From Aralia elata (Eukaryota; Streptophyta; Magnoliopsida; Apiales; Araliaceae), in the NCBI GenBank assembly GCA_034770075.1, contig JAVJAP010000337.1, forward strand, positions 248,001 to 312,000: DNA of 64,000 bases. The letters are read 5' to 3'. Under the pieces are notes generated by a model, which worked only from the letters and a program-made list of their open reading frames with translations, made no database searches and was not told the origin of the DNA. Below are positions 42,124 to 54,470 of this stretch, in pieces. Each line of letters opens with the position of its first letter. Positions within the stretch are counted from its first letter, which is position 1. The position numbers were made by a program, and so were the translations under genes.

Positions 42124-43893
42124 AGGGAATTTCCCGACGTCTTCCCAGAGGAATTACCGGGCTTGCTGCCAGATAGAGAGATATAATTTGTGATTAAATT
42201 GGTACCAAGGACGGCACTGATATCCAAGGCGTCTTACCGAGTGGCACCAGTAGAGATGAAAGAGCTGATGGTTCAGTTGCAAGAACTGTTAGACAAGGGT
42301 TATATCAGACTGAGCGTGTCGCCTTGGGGAGCGTCAGTTCTATTCATGAAGAAGAAAGTTAGATCGATGAGGCTTTGTATCGACTATCGCGAGTTGAACA
42401 AAGTTACGATTAAGAACAAGTATCCGTTGCCTAGAATAGATGATCTATTCGACCAACTCAAGAGAGCGAAGCACTTTTCAAAGATTAATTTGAGAACGGG
42501 TTATCATCAATTGAAGGTTAGACAGGAAGATATCCTAAAGACGGCATTCAGAACTCATTATGGGCATTTCGAGTTTTTGGTAATGTCATTTGGATTAACA
42601 AATGCACCAGCGACATTCATGGATATGATGAACAGAGTGTTCAAGCAGTACTTGGACAAGTTCGTAGTCGTATTCATCGATGACATTTTGGTATATTTAG
42701 AGACAGAGGAGAAGCATGCTGAACATTTAAGAATTATATTAGAGGTTCTCAGAAGAGAGAAGTTGTACGCGAAATTTTTCAAGTGTGAGTTTTGGTTGCA
42801 GAGAGTGCAGTTTCTAGGTCACGTCATTGACAAGAGTGGTGTTTCGGTGGATCAAGCAAAGGTAGAAGTGGTTATCAATTAGGATCAACCAAAGACACCA
42901 ACGGATATCAGGAGTTTCTTAGGATTAGTGGGATACTATCGGAGATTCATCCAGGATTTTTCAAAGATAACATCGCCGTTAACTAATCTTACCAGAAAAG
43001 CAGTTAAGTTCGTTTGGACGGAGGAATGCGAAGAAAGTTTTAGGGAGCTGAAGAAAAGACTTAGTCAAGCACCGGTGTTAACCTTACCGGACAACACTGG
43101 AGGTTTTGTAGCGTATAGCGATGCGTCACACAAAGGTCTTGGTTGTGTACTAATGCAACACGACAAGGTCATTGCATACGCATCCCGTCAGTTGAAGGAT
43201 TGTGAGAAGGGTTACCCGACTCATGACCTGGAGCTGGCCGCGGTAGTTTTCGCCCTGAAGATTTGGAGGCACTACCTATATGGGGAGAAGTGTGAGATAT
43301 ACACGGACCACAAAAGTCTGAAGTATATCTTCACTCAGAAGGAGCTGAACATGAGGCAGCGCCGATGGTTGGAATTGATCAAAGATTATGATTGTGAGAT
43401 TTTTTACCATCCATGCAAGGCAAATGTAGTGGTCGATGCCTTAAGCAGAAAAGGCAGAGAGAAGTTGCTAATACTGATAACTCAGGAGGAGTTGGTGAAG
43501 GAATTTGAACGACTGGAGCTAAAGGTGAGATACCCAATGGAGTCAGATGAGAAATTATGTACAGTGACAACAAGCCCGACCTTATTAGATAAAATCAAAG
43601 AGGCTCGGGAAAAGGATGAAGATTATGGTAGTATCAAGAAGCGTATTTCTGAAGGGGGAGAGCTCAAGCATAAGATTGACAGCGCAGGGCTGCTAAGGTT
43701 TGAAGGGAGGATTTGGGTACCGTTAGATCCAGGGCTAAGAGAAGAGATTCTTCAAGAAGCTCACAGTACGAGGTACTCAATGCATCCCGACAGCATGAAG
43801 ATGTATCAGGACTTGCGACCATACTTTTGGTGGCCGAGTATGAAGAAGGAGGTAGCAGAGTGCGTCAGCAGATGTATGACATGCCTGAGTTAA
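42124..43893 (+). pseudogene. pol: Element E reverse transcriptase and RNase H
   Basis: Continues pol in the next frame. TAA at 42184-42186 stands where element A has Glu (DREIEF). The reverse transcriptase then runs open (42190-42879) with LCIDYRELNKVTIKNKYPLP, INLRTGYHQL (the first catalytic Asp, present in A as IDLRTGYHQL, is Asn here) and VVFIDDILVY (catalytic pair intact). TAG at 42880-42882 replaces the Trp of the NWEQPKTPTEIRSF motif. RNase H follows in the same frame with YSDASHKGLGC, THDLELAAVVFALK, YTDHKSLKYIF and a VVDALSRKG end. The integrase zinc finger (H...H...CMTC) ends the frame at 43893. Confidence 0.85.
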
Positions 43894-45035
43894 GGTAGAG
43901 CACTAGCGACTAAGCGAACTCCTTCAACCATTGGAAATTCCAGAATGGAAGTTGGAGCACATCACGATGGATTTTGTGGTAGAACTTCCACCGACACAAA
44001 AGGGGTTAGACGCCATTCGTGGACTGTCTGACCAAGTCCGCTCATTTTCTACAGATCAGGATATGGTACAATTTAGAGCAATTAGCAAAACTCTATGTGA
44101 AAGAGATAATGTCTCGACATAGGGTGCCGATATCAATCGTATCCGACAGAGATCTGCGCTTCACGTCAAATTTTTGGAAGAGTTTGTAGGAAAGGATGGG
44201 GACATAGTTGAGGTTGAGTACTGCGTATCACCCTCAAACTGATGGTCAGAGCGAACGAATGATTCAAACCTTAGAGGACATGCTTAGAGCGGTCGTAATG
44301 GACTTGAAAGGCAGTTGGGACGATTACCTGCCGTTAGTAGAGTTCGCTTACAATAATAGTTATCACGCTAGTATCGGGATGCCACCGTACGAAGAGCTAT
44401 ACGGAAGAAAATGCCGAACACCATTGTGTTGGGACGAGGTTGGAGAACGAAGACTGCTAGGACCGGAAATGGTGCAGCAAACAGCATATGCCGTAAAGTT
44501 GATCAAGAATCGCTTAGTAGCGGCCCAAGACCGTCAGAAGAAGTACGCCGACCTACACCGACAAAAATGGGACTTCAACGTAGGTAGGTTTGTGTTTCTG
44601 AAGGTATCTCCCTGGAGAGGGAAGATTCGTTTTGGTAAGAAGGGTAAGTTAAGCCCTAGGTTCATAGGACCGTTTGAAATTCTGAGACGAGTCGGTGAAG
44701 TAGCGTACGAGGTAGCATTACCTCCTGAACTTGAGCACATTCACAATGTATTTCATGTGTCAGTGTTGCGGCTATATAAACCATACTACAAGCACGTTAT
44801 ATCTTATGAACCAATTCAAGTCGAAAAAGACTTATCATACGAAGAAATTCCTAACCAGATACTCGATAGGAAGGAACAAAAGCTGAGGAACAAAATCATT
44901 CATTCCGTTAAAGATCTTTGGAGGAATCATATTACTGAAGAAGCTATGTGGGACCTTGAGGAAAAGATGAGGGCGACTTATTCGCATCTTTTCGAGGGAC
45001 CTCATGTTGAAATTCCGGGAACGGAATTCTTATAA
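43894..45035 (+). pseudogene. pol: Element E integrase and chromodomain-like tail
   Basis: Frameshifted after the zinc finger (about 43885-43925) and again after GLDAIRG (about 44015), between the first (HITMDF) and second catalytic Asp. SDRDLRF lies at about 44147. A TAG (CAG in element A) interrupts SLQERMGT near 44188. From 44208 the frame is open: STAYHPQTDGQSER (catalytic Glu), the GPY/F-like module LSPRFIGPFEILRRVGEVAYEV, VFHVSVLR and a degenerate chromodomain (ILDRKEQKLRNK...LWRNHITEEAMWDLEE), ending at 45035. Confidence 0.82.
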
Positions 45036-45045
45036 GGGGGAGGAA
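45032..45045 (+). other. Polypurine tract of element E
   Basis: ataagggggaggaa directly before the 3' LTR; it overlaps the last codons of integrase. Confidence 0.85.
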
Positions 45046-48000
45046 TGTAATGATCACGATTTTCCTAGCAATATTTTGAGGTTAATAATTTAAATCCTGT
45101 TAATAATTAGTTTACATGTTACCTTAAACCCATAAATGATTTAGGTAGCTATGTGTGGTTATGGTTAAATTGATTTAATAGTCCAAGTATATTGGATTAG
45201 CTTTGCGTTTGTTAATCAAGCCCAATGTGTAATGGTCTTGTAGATGGTTAATAGTTTTACTAAGAGATACTTAGTAATGGGTTGGGCCACGGAGTCTTAA
45301 TCAGCAGGCCCGACCCAAGTTAGGGGCATGGGATTGTAGGAAGACCAGCTCAAACCAGGAAATTGTCGGTCACGTGATCCTTAATGTTGAACACTGACTC
45401 TAAGGTTGCCGTTGCGTGTAAGTATGAGGCGTTGCACCGGGCCAATGGCCTATACCTCCTATTGCGCTGATTAAAGCCTAAACCATGATTAATGGGGATG
45501 GCTGAGGAGCTCGGTTGATGGAACTTTTCACCTAAACCTGAACAACCAACGGGTAATACCGTTATGAACTAGTCCTAACGCCTGAGTAATGACCATCGTC
45601 GGGATAATAATTTTCCTATAAATGGACACCCTGTTCTCATGGGAAAGCTTGTTAAGTTTATTTGATATAGATACTAGAGAGATATATTGCGGTAAGAGTT
45701 ACTTTGAGAGTTAGTCCCGCCCTTCGGAGGGACAGTCACAGTTCGAAAGCTAGAGGGTTAGCAGTCGGACAGTAGAAGAGGTAAGACTCTTTCTCTTGAT
45801 TCTCAGTATTTATCTCCCTTGTCCGGTCGGATTTCCTTTCACTAAGTCAGTGTTGGATGAGTCGACCATCACATGTTGAGTCGTTGTGGCGATACCAAGC
45901 TTTGTAGTTACAGGGTAGTTACCTTGTCTTGTATCATTTTAATGCATAGTTGAAGCATGACTTAAACCCGAGTCACAGTATAGACCTTAATTACCATATC
46001 CGAACAAGATGTTAAGAGTCGGATAGGGACGCCAGAATCTTCCGATGAGGACTGCCACCTCACCCCGTACTCATGAACCTAAGCAACAAGGTTAGGTAAC
46101 GGTAGTTACCCGACCCTAGACTATGGAATGGTTTCCAAAGTGGAATCTGAAGTCAAACCTTGGTAGGAGAATAGTCGTCAGACCCAAACCCCTAGTATCA
46201 GTAATGTCTGAACCTGACCTTCGAAGTCGAAGCCTTAAAACATCAGTGAGATCTAAATGTTTGGCTCCCTGAAGCCAAACCAAACTCACGTCCGACCCTG
46301 AAGAGACTCTCGAGCTACGAAAGGTTCCGACCTGGAGCCGAAGCCAAGATTTTGTCGGCAGAAGGATCGGCGAGACCCAAAGTATACTACAAGACTGTAA
46401 GATGATTTCTGTAGAGGAATCTGTAGTCGAACCCAAAGTTCGTAGCCTTTTCTCCGGGTTTAGTTCAATACTGGACCCAAAGCCGAACCCCCGATATCTG
46501 TAAGGCTTAGACCCGACTTCCAAAGTCATAACCCGAAGCCAAAGTCTTAAATTTACAAGGAGACCCAGACCTTTGGCTTCCCGAAGCCAGACTTGAGGCA
46601 CATCCGATCCCGGAGGGATCCCCGAACTACGAAAGGTTCCGACCTAGAGCCGAAACCTTGTTGGCAAAGGGTCGGTAAGACCCCATACTATCCCAAGTCG
46701 GCTAATGGGTGTACCTTGAACTATTTCTGAATCCCAATGGGACCCTAAAGCCCATTCGGCATCCGTAGAGTAAGATAGTCGAACCCTTCGGCCATCTTAG
46801 AATGGACCCTGTCGATGGTACTACCTCCTTACCGATCGTGGAGCTATCCTATCGGACAGTAGAGTGTTGGAGTGGTCCATGAGATAGATAGTGCGAGTTG
46901 CTCATATTTATTTATTACGTATGTTATTTCTTCATAGCTATGTCTAATCAGAATGAATCATATGTTGTAGGGTGCTTACCGAACAGAAACGTAGAAGTAG
47001 ATTGTTAAGTAGCGATTCAGGCAAGTTCCCTCACTTTGAGCTTTTGGATCAATTGTTATACTATTGTGTATATCCTTGCTAGTATTCTTCTATGCAGTTT
47101 GTTGTACTGATGTGCATCTTTATGCTTCCTAACTTACATCACTTTGAAATGCCGAACCCTCACACCCTTCGTATTATATAACGGTTCTGATATTATGTTG
47201 CAAGTTCTTCAAATTAAGTTTGAACTCTATTTCCCAGTACGTGTTAAGTGGTCTAATTGCTTTAAGAATTATTTTACCCCGATATCGTTGGCATTCGCAC
47301 ACTGTGCATTTGTTCTCAGATTTCGTTGTTGGACTGTACTAACACAAAGCTTCGACTATTCATACACTGTTCAAAGAAAAGTCTAAGCCACTTGTTCGGC
47401 GAGGCATATGCATAATAATTCTTTTAAAAGTTATCCAAACCTATTGTTGGGATGGATTCTTAGACTGAGATGAATAACTCCATGATGGGGAATAGCTTAA
47501 GTGTTTGAAAGACAATACAGAGCAGAGTTAAATGGTATGCATATCCATAGGTACAAGAGGTTGATCCCCTTGAGTACATACTCTCTAGTTGGTAGCTTAA
47601 TAAGGATCAGACAATGTGGTTGATGCCTTAGCGTGTGTTCATAGTCTATCTTGGTCTGTTGGCAGTAAATAATCAATCTTCATTTCTTTATTTGAACTCT
47701 GATTATGTTGTTCGCTTGTTTTCTTTGGTTAATTGTTGAAATTATGTTGATGTTATTCATATTCATTTATGATATATCTCTCTCATTCATTTAAAACTTG
47801 TTGAGCAAACTCGTTGCTCACCCTTGCCATATCATAAATCTTTACAGTTAAGCCCGAGTGCTCGAGCAAAGATAAGGGCAAGGAGAAGATGAAGTACTAG
47901 GCTTCGGATGGGTGCGTCGTCCATTATTACGTGTTATCTAGGCTTCGGCCTCTTCCGTAGTACAAACTACGTTAGTTGTATTTTTAAACTTTATGGTGTA

Positions 48001-48167
48001 TTAATTAAGGTTAGAGACCTTGGGACCCATATGTAAACCTTTCTAAATGATCAATATATGATTATTTATTCCGCATTTAGTTATCATATATTGCTTGAAG
48101 GTGTTTGGATGTTGTAGATCGTGAGCACCAAGTTCGGAGTACTTGGTATCTGAATTTGGGGGTGCCA
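45046..48167 (+). repeat. 3' LTR of element E
   Basis: Aligns with 35985-39104 over its length, with scattered substitutions of a few percent. It ends gggggtgcca; two extra bases (ca) precede a ggggga that matches the left flank 35979-35984. Confidence 0.9.
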
Positions 48168-49578
48168 CAGGGGGAGTATGGAATATCGTGGAGGCTTGAT
48201 TGAGGCAACAAAAGGGAAAGAAAAGAGAAAATCGTCTTTTCAAAAATCGGTAATTGTAATAGTTAGGGATAATATTATCATATTATTATTTTAAAAGGTT
48301 ATTTTTGGTAATATAAAATATCTTAGTTTCTCATCTTTTCTCATCCCTCCAAATCCTTCCACTTTTGGGAGAAAAGTTTTTAGCCAAAAATAAAATTAAC
48401 TTTACCTCTAAATCCTTTTCCTTCTTTCTTAAAACAAAATCTATAAACATAGGATTTAGAGGGATTTTAATTATTTTCTCTTCGCTTCCCTTCCTTTCCC
48501 TAAAAAAACAAAAAAAAAACTTACAAACATGGTGTTAGAATTCAGGTCAAATTAAGACATTAATGGTCTAAGTGAAAATTAAAATTTTTGTTTTTATTTT
48601 TTGTAAAAAGCCCTACAATTTGTTGAATTTTCTTTTATATGATATGTATATATATCCAAAATTTTATTTCAAATAATATGATATCATTACATGGGTTAGA
48701 TACATGATTGACTTGTCATAAATTACTCTTTCGTAGACCAAAGTTGATAGTTTAGTGGTAGATCTTTACTGTGCAAAATCATAAGTTTAAGTCTATCACT
48801 CATCAAAAGTAAGAAGATTTCAAAATCAACCAAGATTACCTATATGAAGAAGGTAAGTTCCCTGGCCTAGGTTCCATCTAGTTCCCCCCAACCCCTTTCC
48901 TAGATTTTCCGTATATCATAGAATGAAATGTATCTCTAGATATGAATTGTAATAGAATAAGTTCTCCACAAGAAAATAAAATAAAATAAAGGTACTCTTT
49001 CTTTGTCTTTTCATTGTCACATTATTTGAGTTAACTTGAGATAAAAATTTGAGACCCCTAATACTATTTGAAAATATTATGCATAAATCCACTAAACATA
49101 GCCTTACAAATCAACTATCAACTATCTATCTATAATATAATTAAATAGATAATTTGGTTCGTTCTCTTATTTTTTGGTTCAACTTTTGACTTTCTTACGT
49201 TTAGTCAACTTTTATTGTTTATCTACCCTCATTAGAATCTAAAATGAATAATGTAGTTTATATAGAAACAAGAATTAGTGATATAGTTTTATAATTAAAC
49301 AATCAAAATAAGATTATCTTCCCTAATATTAATTTGTTATTTTTATTGAAATATATATACAAGAACACAAGTTTAAGTAAAATATTAAACTAAATCATCT
49401 TACAAAATATTAAACTGTACTATTATTAATTAATATATATATATATATATAATTAATTGATCAATAATATGATTCAATTACTATTCAATTAAAATTTTAA
49501 AATTAATTACTCTTAACGTAACTACAGCCTAAACATAACGTAACTGAGGTTAGGGTTAGGCTTATATGACGAAAGAGG
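48168..49578. other. AT-rich intergenic sequence right of element E
   Basis: No supported gene. 48730-48800 resembles a pol III-type head (tgatagtttagtgg, then agtttaagtctatc) with the body running to about 48960, so it may be a decayed SINE; box B is poor, so this is weak. Confidence 0.35.
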
Positions 49579-49797
49579 GTAGAATCGGAGTTTTTATTAG
49601 GAGTTTCAGGTCTTCCAATTGGGAAAAGGACCTTCCTATATATTTTTGACACGTGTACAATAATTGTTTTTTTAACCAATAATCTATAACATGTAGGGGC
49701 CAGTTTATATTAATTATGTTTGACCATTACACGTGTCGAAAATGTATAAAAAGGTCCTAGAAAATCCTGAACCTCTTAATAAAAATTCGTAGAACCG
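49579..49797. mobile_element. Foldback MITE of about 220 bp
   Basis: Imperfect terminal inverted repeats of about 70 bases: gtttttattaggagtttcagg...gacacgtgt on the left pairs with acacgtgtc...cctgaacctcttaataaaaattc on the right. A palindromic ACACGTGT lies at both inner ends. I could not fix the exact ends or a target duplication, so the superfamily is undetermined. Confidence 0.6.
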
Positions 49798-51739
49798 AGG
49801 AACTCCCCCAATTCAAACACAGGGTCAGTAGCATACCCTATTTCACAATATATATTATCTTTGTTTTCTCCATAGGTGACAAAGTACTAAAGTAGTGTTA
49901 TTGCCTACTCCCTCCCCTCCAAACTGGGTGTCTATCTATTTATCTATCTATCTATACAATAATTAAATAGACAACTTAATTCATCTTCTTTTTTTTTGTA
50001 TCTTCCTTTTTTTAGTTCGACTTTTTACTTTTTCTACTTTTTTAAGTCAAAAAAAATTACTTTTCCTATAGTATTATTTTTTTTACTTTAAGTCAAAAAT
50101 TATTTTCCTACATTAGATTAAAAACTAATCATCTACATATACATACATATTATCGTAAAATCATGTTTATTAGTGGTAAAATACTCCGGTATTCACAATC
50201 ACCCCGGTAACCATCAATTTCTCGTTCAACTTGATATGTTATATGTCTCAACCTACGCACCACGGTTGTATATAATAACTTCGTATGTTATATTATTTAA
50301 TTAATTCATCACTATCCCTGCTAAATTTATTATTAAAAACGAATTATGATATTTATATAGTAATTGAGTTTTATTGTCAAATGAAATATTTTATCATACT
50401 TTATTGCATTGTTTGCAGGTTACTCGCACGAAAGGGATTAAACACCGAGCAACTTGATTGGGATCTCAAAATCTTTTGAATTGAAGGTAAAAAAAAGAAA
50501 AAGAAAAAAGGTTCATGTCTAATGCATAATAATTAGTACAAAATTTTCTTTATTTCAAACTAAGAAATCTGAACATAGATAGCTCAAAAACAATTAAAAA
50601 AAATATGTACAAAAAACTAACTTAAAGAATAAATTTTTTTAAAACAATAAAAAATATATCATTAAAAATAAATAATTAATTAATAAAATTTGTAAAGAAA
50701 ACCAAAATATTAACATGTAAAAAAACTAAAATAGCATGTTCAGTCTAAAAAGTAATATTACTTATTTTATTCAAAATAGTATATTAAAGAAAACATTATC
50801 CACAAAATAAATATTAAAGTTAAGATTCAAAAATAAGACCCCGTGTTTTGCATGGGGTATACTGCTGGTATAATTAAAAGCATAAACTTGGTTTGGTTCG
50901 ATTTTACCAATTTTTGGTTTCTAATTTATATTAGTATAAGTACTATCCAAATTTGTATCAATTAAATACTATCCAAATTTAAATATATTTCTATATCTAA
51001 GAGAAATAGAAAAAAAAAAAGAAGAAGAAGATCTTTTTCTTTCCTATTCAAATTATTATTAATACTCTACAAATTTGAATAATTACTAGATGTTATCCAT
51101 CAATAATTACTACATATATTCTTTTTAATAGTTGTAATTATTTTATATATTTTAATAAATTTGTATAGGATAATTTTATTGCTACAATTTTATTAAAATA
51201 TTAAGATTTTGAGAAAATCTTTTAACATATCACGCGATTTAATTATATTATTAGTCGTGAACTTTATTATTAAACTAATATCCTAAATAATTTAATTCAT
51301 TAAAATTTAAAATTTTATCAAATTACATGATTAATTGTATTAATAATATATGTGATTTTGAAACATAATAACTATAATATTAGTTGAAAAATTAGATTGG
51401 ATTCATACCTAACTAATTGTCATAATTAAATTAAAACTTATTAAAACTTGAGTTTCATAATTCTATTCGGATTAGAATTTCAAGCAAATTTTGTCAATAT
51501 AAACGCTAATATAGAATTTCATTACAAACTTAATTAAAAATTAAAATAATTATTTTCTCATAATCATAACTAAATAAATCTACAATAATCCATTCAAATA
51601 TTTAGCTTAAAAATTGGTTGAAAGAACCTACAATATATAATTCAATCATTAGTTATTTGAATAAATATTTAATTATTTAATAATTACAATTATATTCTTG
51701 AAATCACAATTAATTTTTTTAATTATTAATATAGTAAAT
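49798..51739. other. AT-rich repeats, possibly Helitron-derived
   Basis: No supported gene. It has tctatctatacaataatta at about 49946 (similar text at about 49120), reminiscent of plant Helitron 5' ends, and a hairpin at 50839-50857 reminiscent of their 3' ends, but I see no decisive TC...CTAG boundary. A short exon-like piece (50419-50478) follows a tttgcag acceptor. Confidence 0.35.
50839..50857. repeat. Terminal-type hairpin, copy 1
   Basis: ccccgtgttttgcatgggg, followed by tataattaaaagcataaac. First of four related hairpins (others at 52014, 54153 and about 57929). Confidence 0.55.
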
Positions 51740-51741
51740 TA

Positions 51742-51999
51742 CTCCATCCGTTTCATATTATTTGATCATTGTTGACTTTTTAAAGTCAACTTAAGAGATT
51801 TTTAAACTCAAAATTGACATAAATACTTTTAATTTTAATCATTACAATGGTGAATATTATAAATTATCTAAAAAATATTACTCATTATAAGTTTTATTAT
51901 TTCATAATTTTTAATGAGTTATCTCAATGTTGAATTTAAAAATATTTCAATTTAACTTTTAAAAGTCAATAATGATCATATAATTTAGAATGAAGGGAG
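51742..51999. mobile_element. Stowaway (Tc1/mariner) MITE, 258 bp
   Basis: Termini ctccatccgtttcatattat and its inverted partner ending gaatgaagggag, typical of plant Stowaway ends (CTCCCTCCGT). The dinucleotide TA flanks both ends (51740-51741 and 52000-52001). Inner palindromes ttgactttttaaagtcaa are visible. Confidence 0.85.
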
Positions 52000-52013
52000 T
52001 ATTATTTATATCA

Positions 52014-52030
52014 CCCGTGCTTCGCACGGG
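52014..52030. repeat. Terminal-type hairpin, copy 2 (perfect)
   Basis: cccgtgcttcgcacggg: perfect 7-bp stem with a TTC loop, followed by tgagtttgtataattaaaag. Confidence 0.65.
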
Positions 52031-52237
52031 GCTGGTGAGTTTGTATAATTAAAAGTACAAGTTTGGTTTAGTTTCACTAATTTTTAGTTCAACTTTTAAA
52101 TTCAAATCACCATAAGTATTATTCAAATTTGTATCAATTAAATATTATTCAAATTTAAAAATATTTTTATATCTAATAGGAATAGATTAAAAGAAGATCT
52201 TTTTCATTTCTATTCAAATTAGTATAAGTACTATGCA

Positions 52238-52246
52238 AATTTATAA
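52238..52246. repeat. 9-bp target duplication of the MULE, left copy
   Basis: aatttataa, repeated exactly at 53602-53610. Confidence 0.9.
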
Positions 52247-53601
52247 GGCTTATATATAATTTACTACCTTAAACTATATGTCATATTCCACTTCGGTGAT
52301 CTATTTTTCTATTTTTTTAATTAGATGATTGAACTATTAATTTTTTTCAATTGCATTCAATTGAGTCTGTCACGTCAGAAATTGCTAAAGTGGTTGTCTA
52401 GGTGGGACTTACTTCAGCTTATGTGTAACTAAAAAAAATTATTTTAATATTTATTTACACATTTATTATACATTAAAGGGCAAATTCGTAAAACCGTTTT
52501 ATATTAAACATTAAAACTAAACAAAAACAATAAAAGTCTAAAACCATTTCCCCTTCCCCGTCCCTGCTAGCAGCCTCATTCCCACTGTGTCTAAAAAATA
52601 ACAATTTAACTAATTGTTTATCATCCTTCCTTCTTCACCCTCCTAACATATACACTGTACAAAACGCAACCAAAGACCAAAGTTAGCCATGGTCGTCACC
52701 TAACACCTAGCCATCTCCATCACCTAGCCGCCATACTTGGAGTCAAACTAAGATTGACGACAGAAATTTTTAAAAAATCTATCAATCACTAATTCAAGAT
52801 TTACAACAATCTAACACCATTCTCACCATCTCAAGCCAATAAACTCCATCACCATGACCATCATCTTTTGAAAATCAAACACAAACATATCTTTGTCAAA
52901 CAAAACCAAAAATCATAGTCCACGATTACTTTTTAATTCCAAAATAATCCAAAGGCCCCAAATAGTAGCAAAACCCTAACCCCCAAATCAACAAAAACTA
53001 GTCACCAACAAGCCCAAACGCATCAAACCGTTACAATTACCGACCTGCTCGTTCTGCTCGTCGTCGTCTTCACCCGTTGCCGACGATTTATTTTGTGTTG
53101 GTTCATAGTGCTCTCTCTACTTTTTCACCCTTTTGTGACCATCTAATAGGAACAAGGAAACAAGGAACGAAAATTGGGGACGATTGGGTTGGGGATCGTG
53201 ACGGCGCCGAGGACGGCGGGGGTCGGGGCCGGGGCCGGGGCCGACGAAAGGGGAAGGAACGGCAGGGTGGAAATGGGGATGGCAGGGACGAGGGAAGGGG
53301 GAATGGTTTTAGACTTATTATTTTTGTTTAGTTTTAATGTTTAATATAAAGTGGTTTTACGAATTTGCCTTTTAATGTATAATAAATGTGTAAATAAATA
53401 TTAAAGTAATCTTTTTTAGTTACACATAAGTTGAAGTATGGCTCATCCAGACAGTCACATCAGCAATTTCTGACATGGCAGACTCAATTATATGTAATTA
53501 AAAAAAATTAATAGTTCAATCATCTAATTGAAAAAATTGAAAGGTGGATTACCGAAGTGGAATATGACCTAGAGTTTAGGATAGTAAATTATATTTAAGC
53601 C
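52247..53601. mobile_element. Mutator-like element (MULE), non-autonomous, 1,355 bp
   Basis: Long terminal inverted repeats of about 320 bases (52247-52567 and 53282-53601) start ggcttatatataattta / ggcttaaatataattta. A perfect 9-bp duplication aatttataa flanks it; 9-bp duplications and long inverted repeats are the MULE hallmark. The interior (52568-53281) has no transposase. It contains a pyrimidine-rich stretch and a GC-rich block (53040-53280, with ggggccggggcc runs) unlike its surroundings, possibly captured host sequence (Pack-MULE style). An 84-aa frame there (53077-53331) is mostly low complexity Gly/Arg and I do not call it a gene. Confidence 0.9.
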
Positions 53602-53610
53602 AATTTATAA
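53602..53610. repeat. 9-bp target duplication of the MULE, right copy
   Basis: aatttataa. Confidence 0.9.
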
Positions 53611-54470
53611 TAATTAAATATATATTATCCATATTTGTAAAGTATTCAAAAGAAAACCAATCTCTAATCGAAAAAGTAACTTCTAAAATAATATTTATTT
53701 TTGATTTTACCAATTTAGTTACAAAAATTTTATCACAATTTTATGAAATCAATTAAGAAAATATAACACAATATACTATATATTACCTAGATTTATTAAA
53801 ACTTGAAATTATATCAAATCACATGATAAATTGTATTAATAATATACGTGAATATTTTTAAAACATAATAATTGCAAAATTAGTTAAAAAAATTATAGTA
53901 AATTTATTACTAATTAATTAATAGTCATAACTAAATTAAAACTTATTAGAACTTGAGTTTCATACTTCTATGTATTAGAATTTCAAGTAAATTTTAATAA
54001 TATAAACATTAATATAGAATTCTATTACAAACTTAAATAAAATTACAATAATTATTTTCTCATAATCATAGCTAAATAAATACGCACTCCATTCAAATGT
54101 TTAGTTTAATAATTAATTGAAGTAACCTATAATATATATTATCCATACTGCACCCGAGCTTTGCATGGGATTAATGAGTTTGTAGTATAAGTACCCTTGT
54201 GCACTCTTCAGATCTTTTATTAAACGAATTTTCATTCATTAATTTCAAAAAAAAAAAAAACACAAACTCGAGTGTATTTATGTCGTCATGATCAAAAGAT
54301 TCAAAACCACTCCAAGGGTAGATCCGGTCCTTCTGTTGGAAAAGTTAATATAGAGAGCCGCTATTTCCACGCCAATTTTTATAATTCTACACGTAGAACC
54401 CGCATGTTAACCATGATTGAATTAACGGCTGAAACTTAACAACACCACACACTTTATTTTTTAAAATTAC
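53611..54470. other. AT-rich repeat, continuation of the sequence interrupted by the MULE
   Basis: 53760-54150 aligns with about 51230-51640 (for example attattttctcataatcata and aaacttgagtttcat) and ends in hairpin copy 3, cccgagctttgcatggg, at 54153-54169. No gene seen. Confidence 0.5.

Larger units (their letters stand above)
35985..48167 (+). mobile_element. Element E: Ty3/gypsy chromovirus (Tekay/Del-like), defective
   Basis: 12.2 kb: LTR 35985-39104, tRNA-iMet primer site, upstream coiled-coil ORF, gag-protease, broken reverse transcriptase/RNase H and integrase/chromodomain, polypurine tract 45032-45045, LTR 45046-48167. Same domain order and close protein similarity to element A, but shorter LTRs of different sequence. 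Five or more lesions in pol and several-percent LTR divergence make it older than A. Confidence 0.93.

Noticed and set aside
49549..49560. Telomere-like ggttagggttagg
   Set aside because: Only about two units in AT-rich DNA; no interstitial telomere array.
53077..53331. 84-aa ORF in the MULE
   Set aside because: Gly/Arg/Asp low complexity from GC-rich repeats, running into the inverted repeat.
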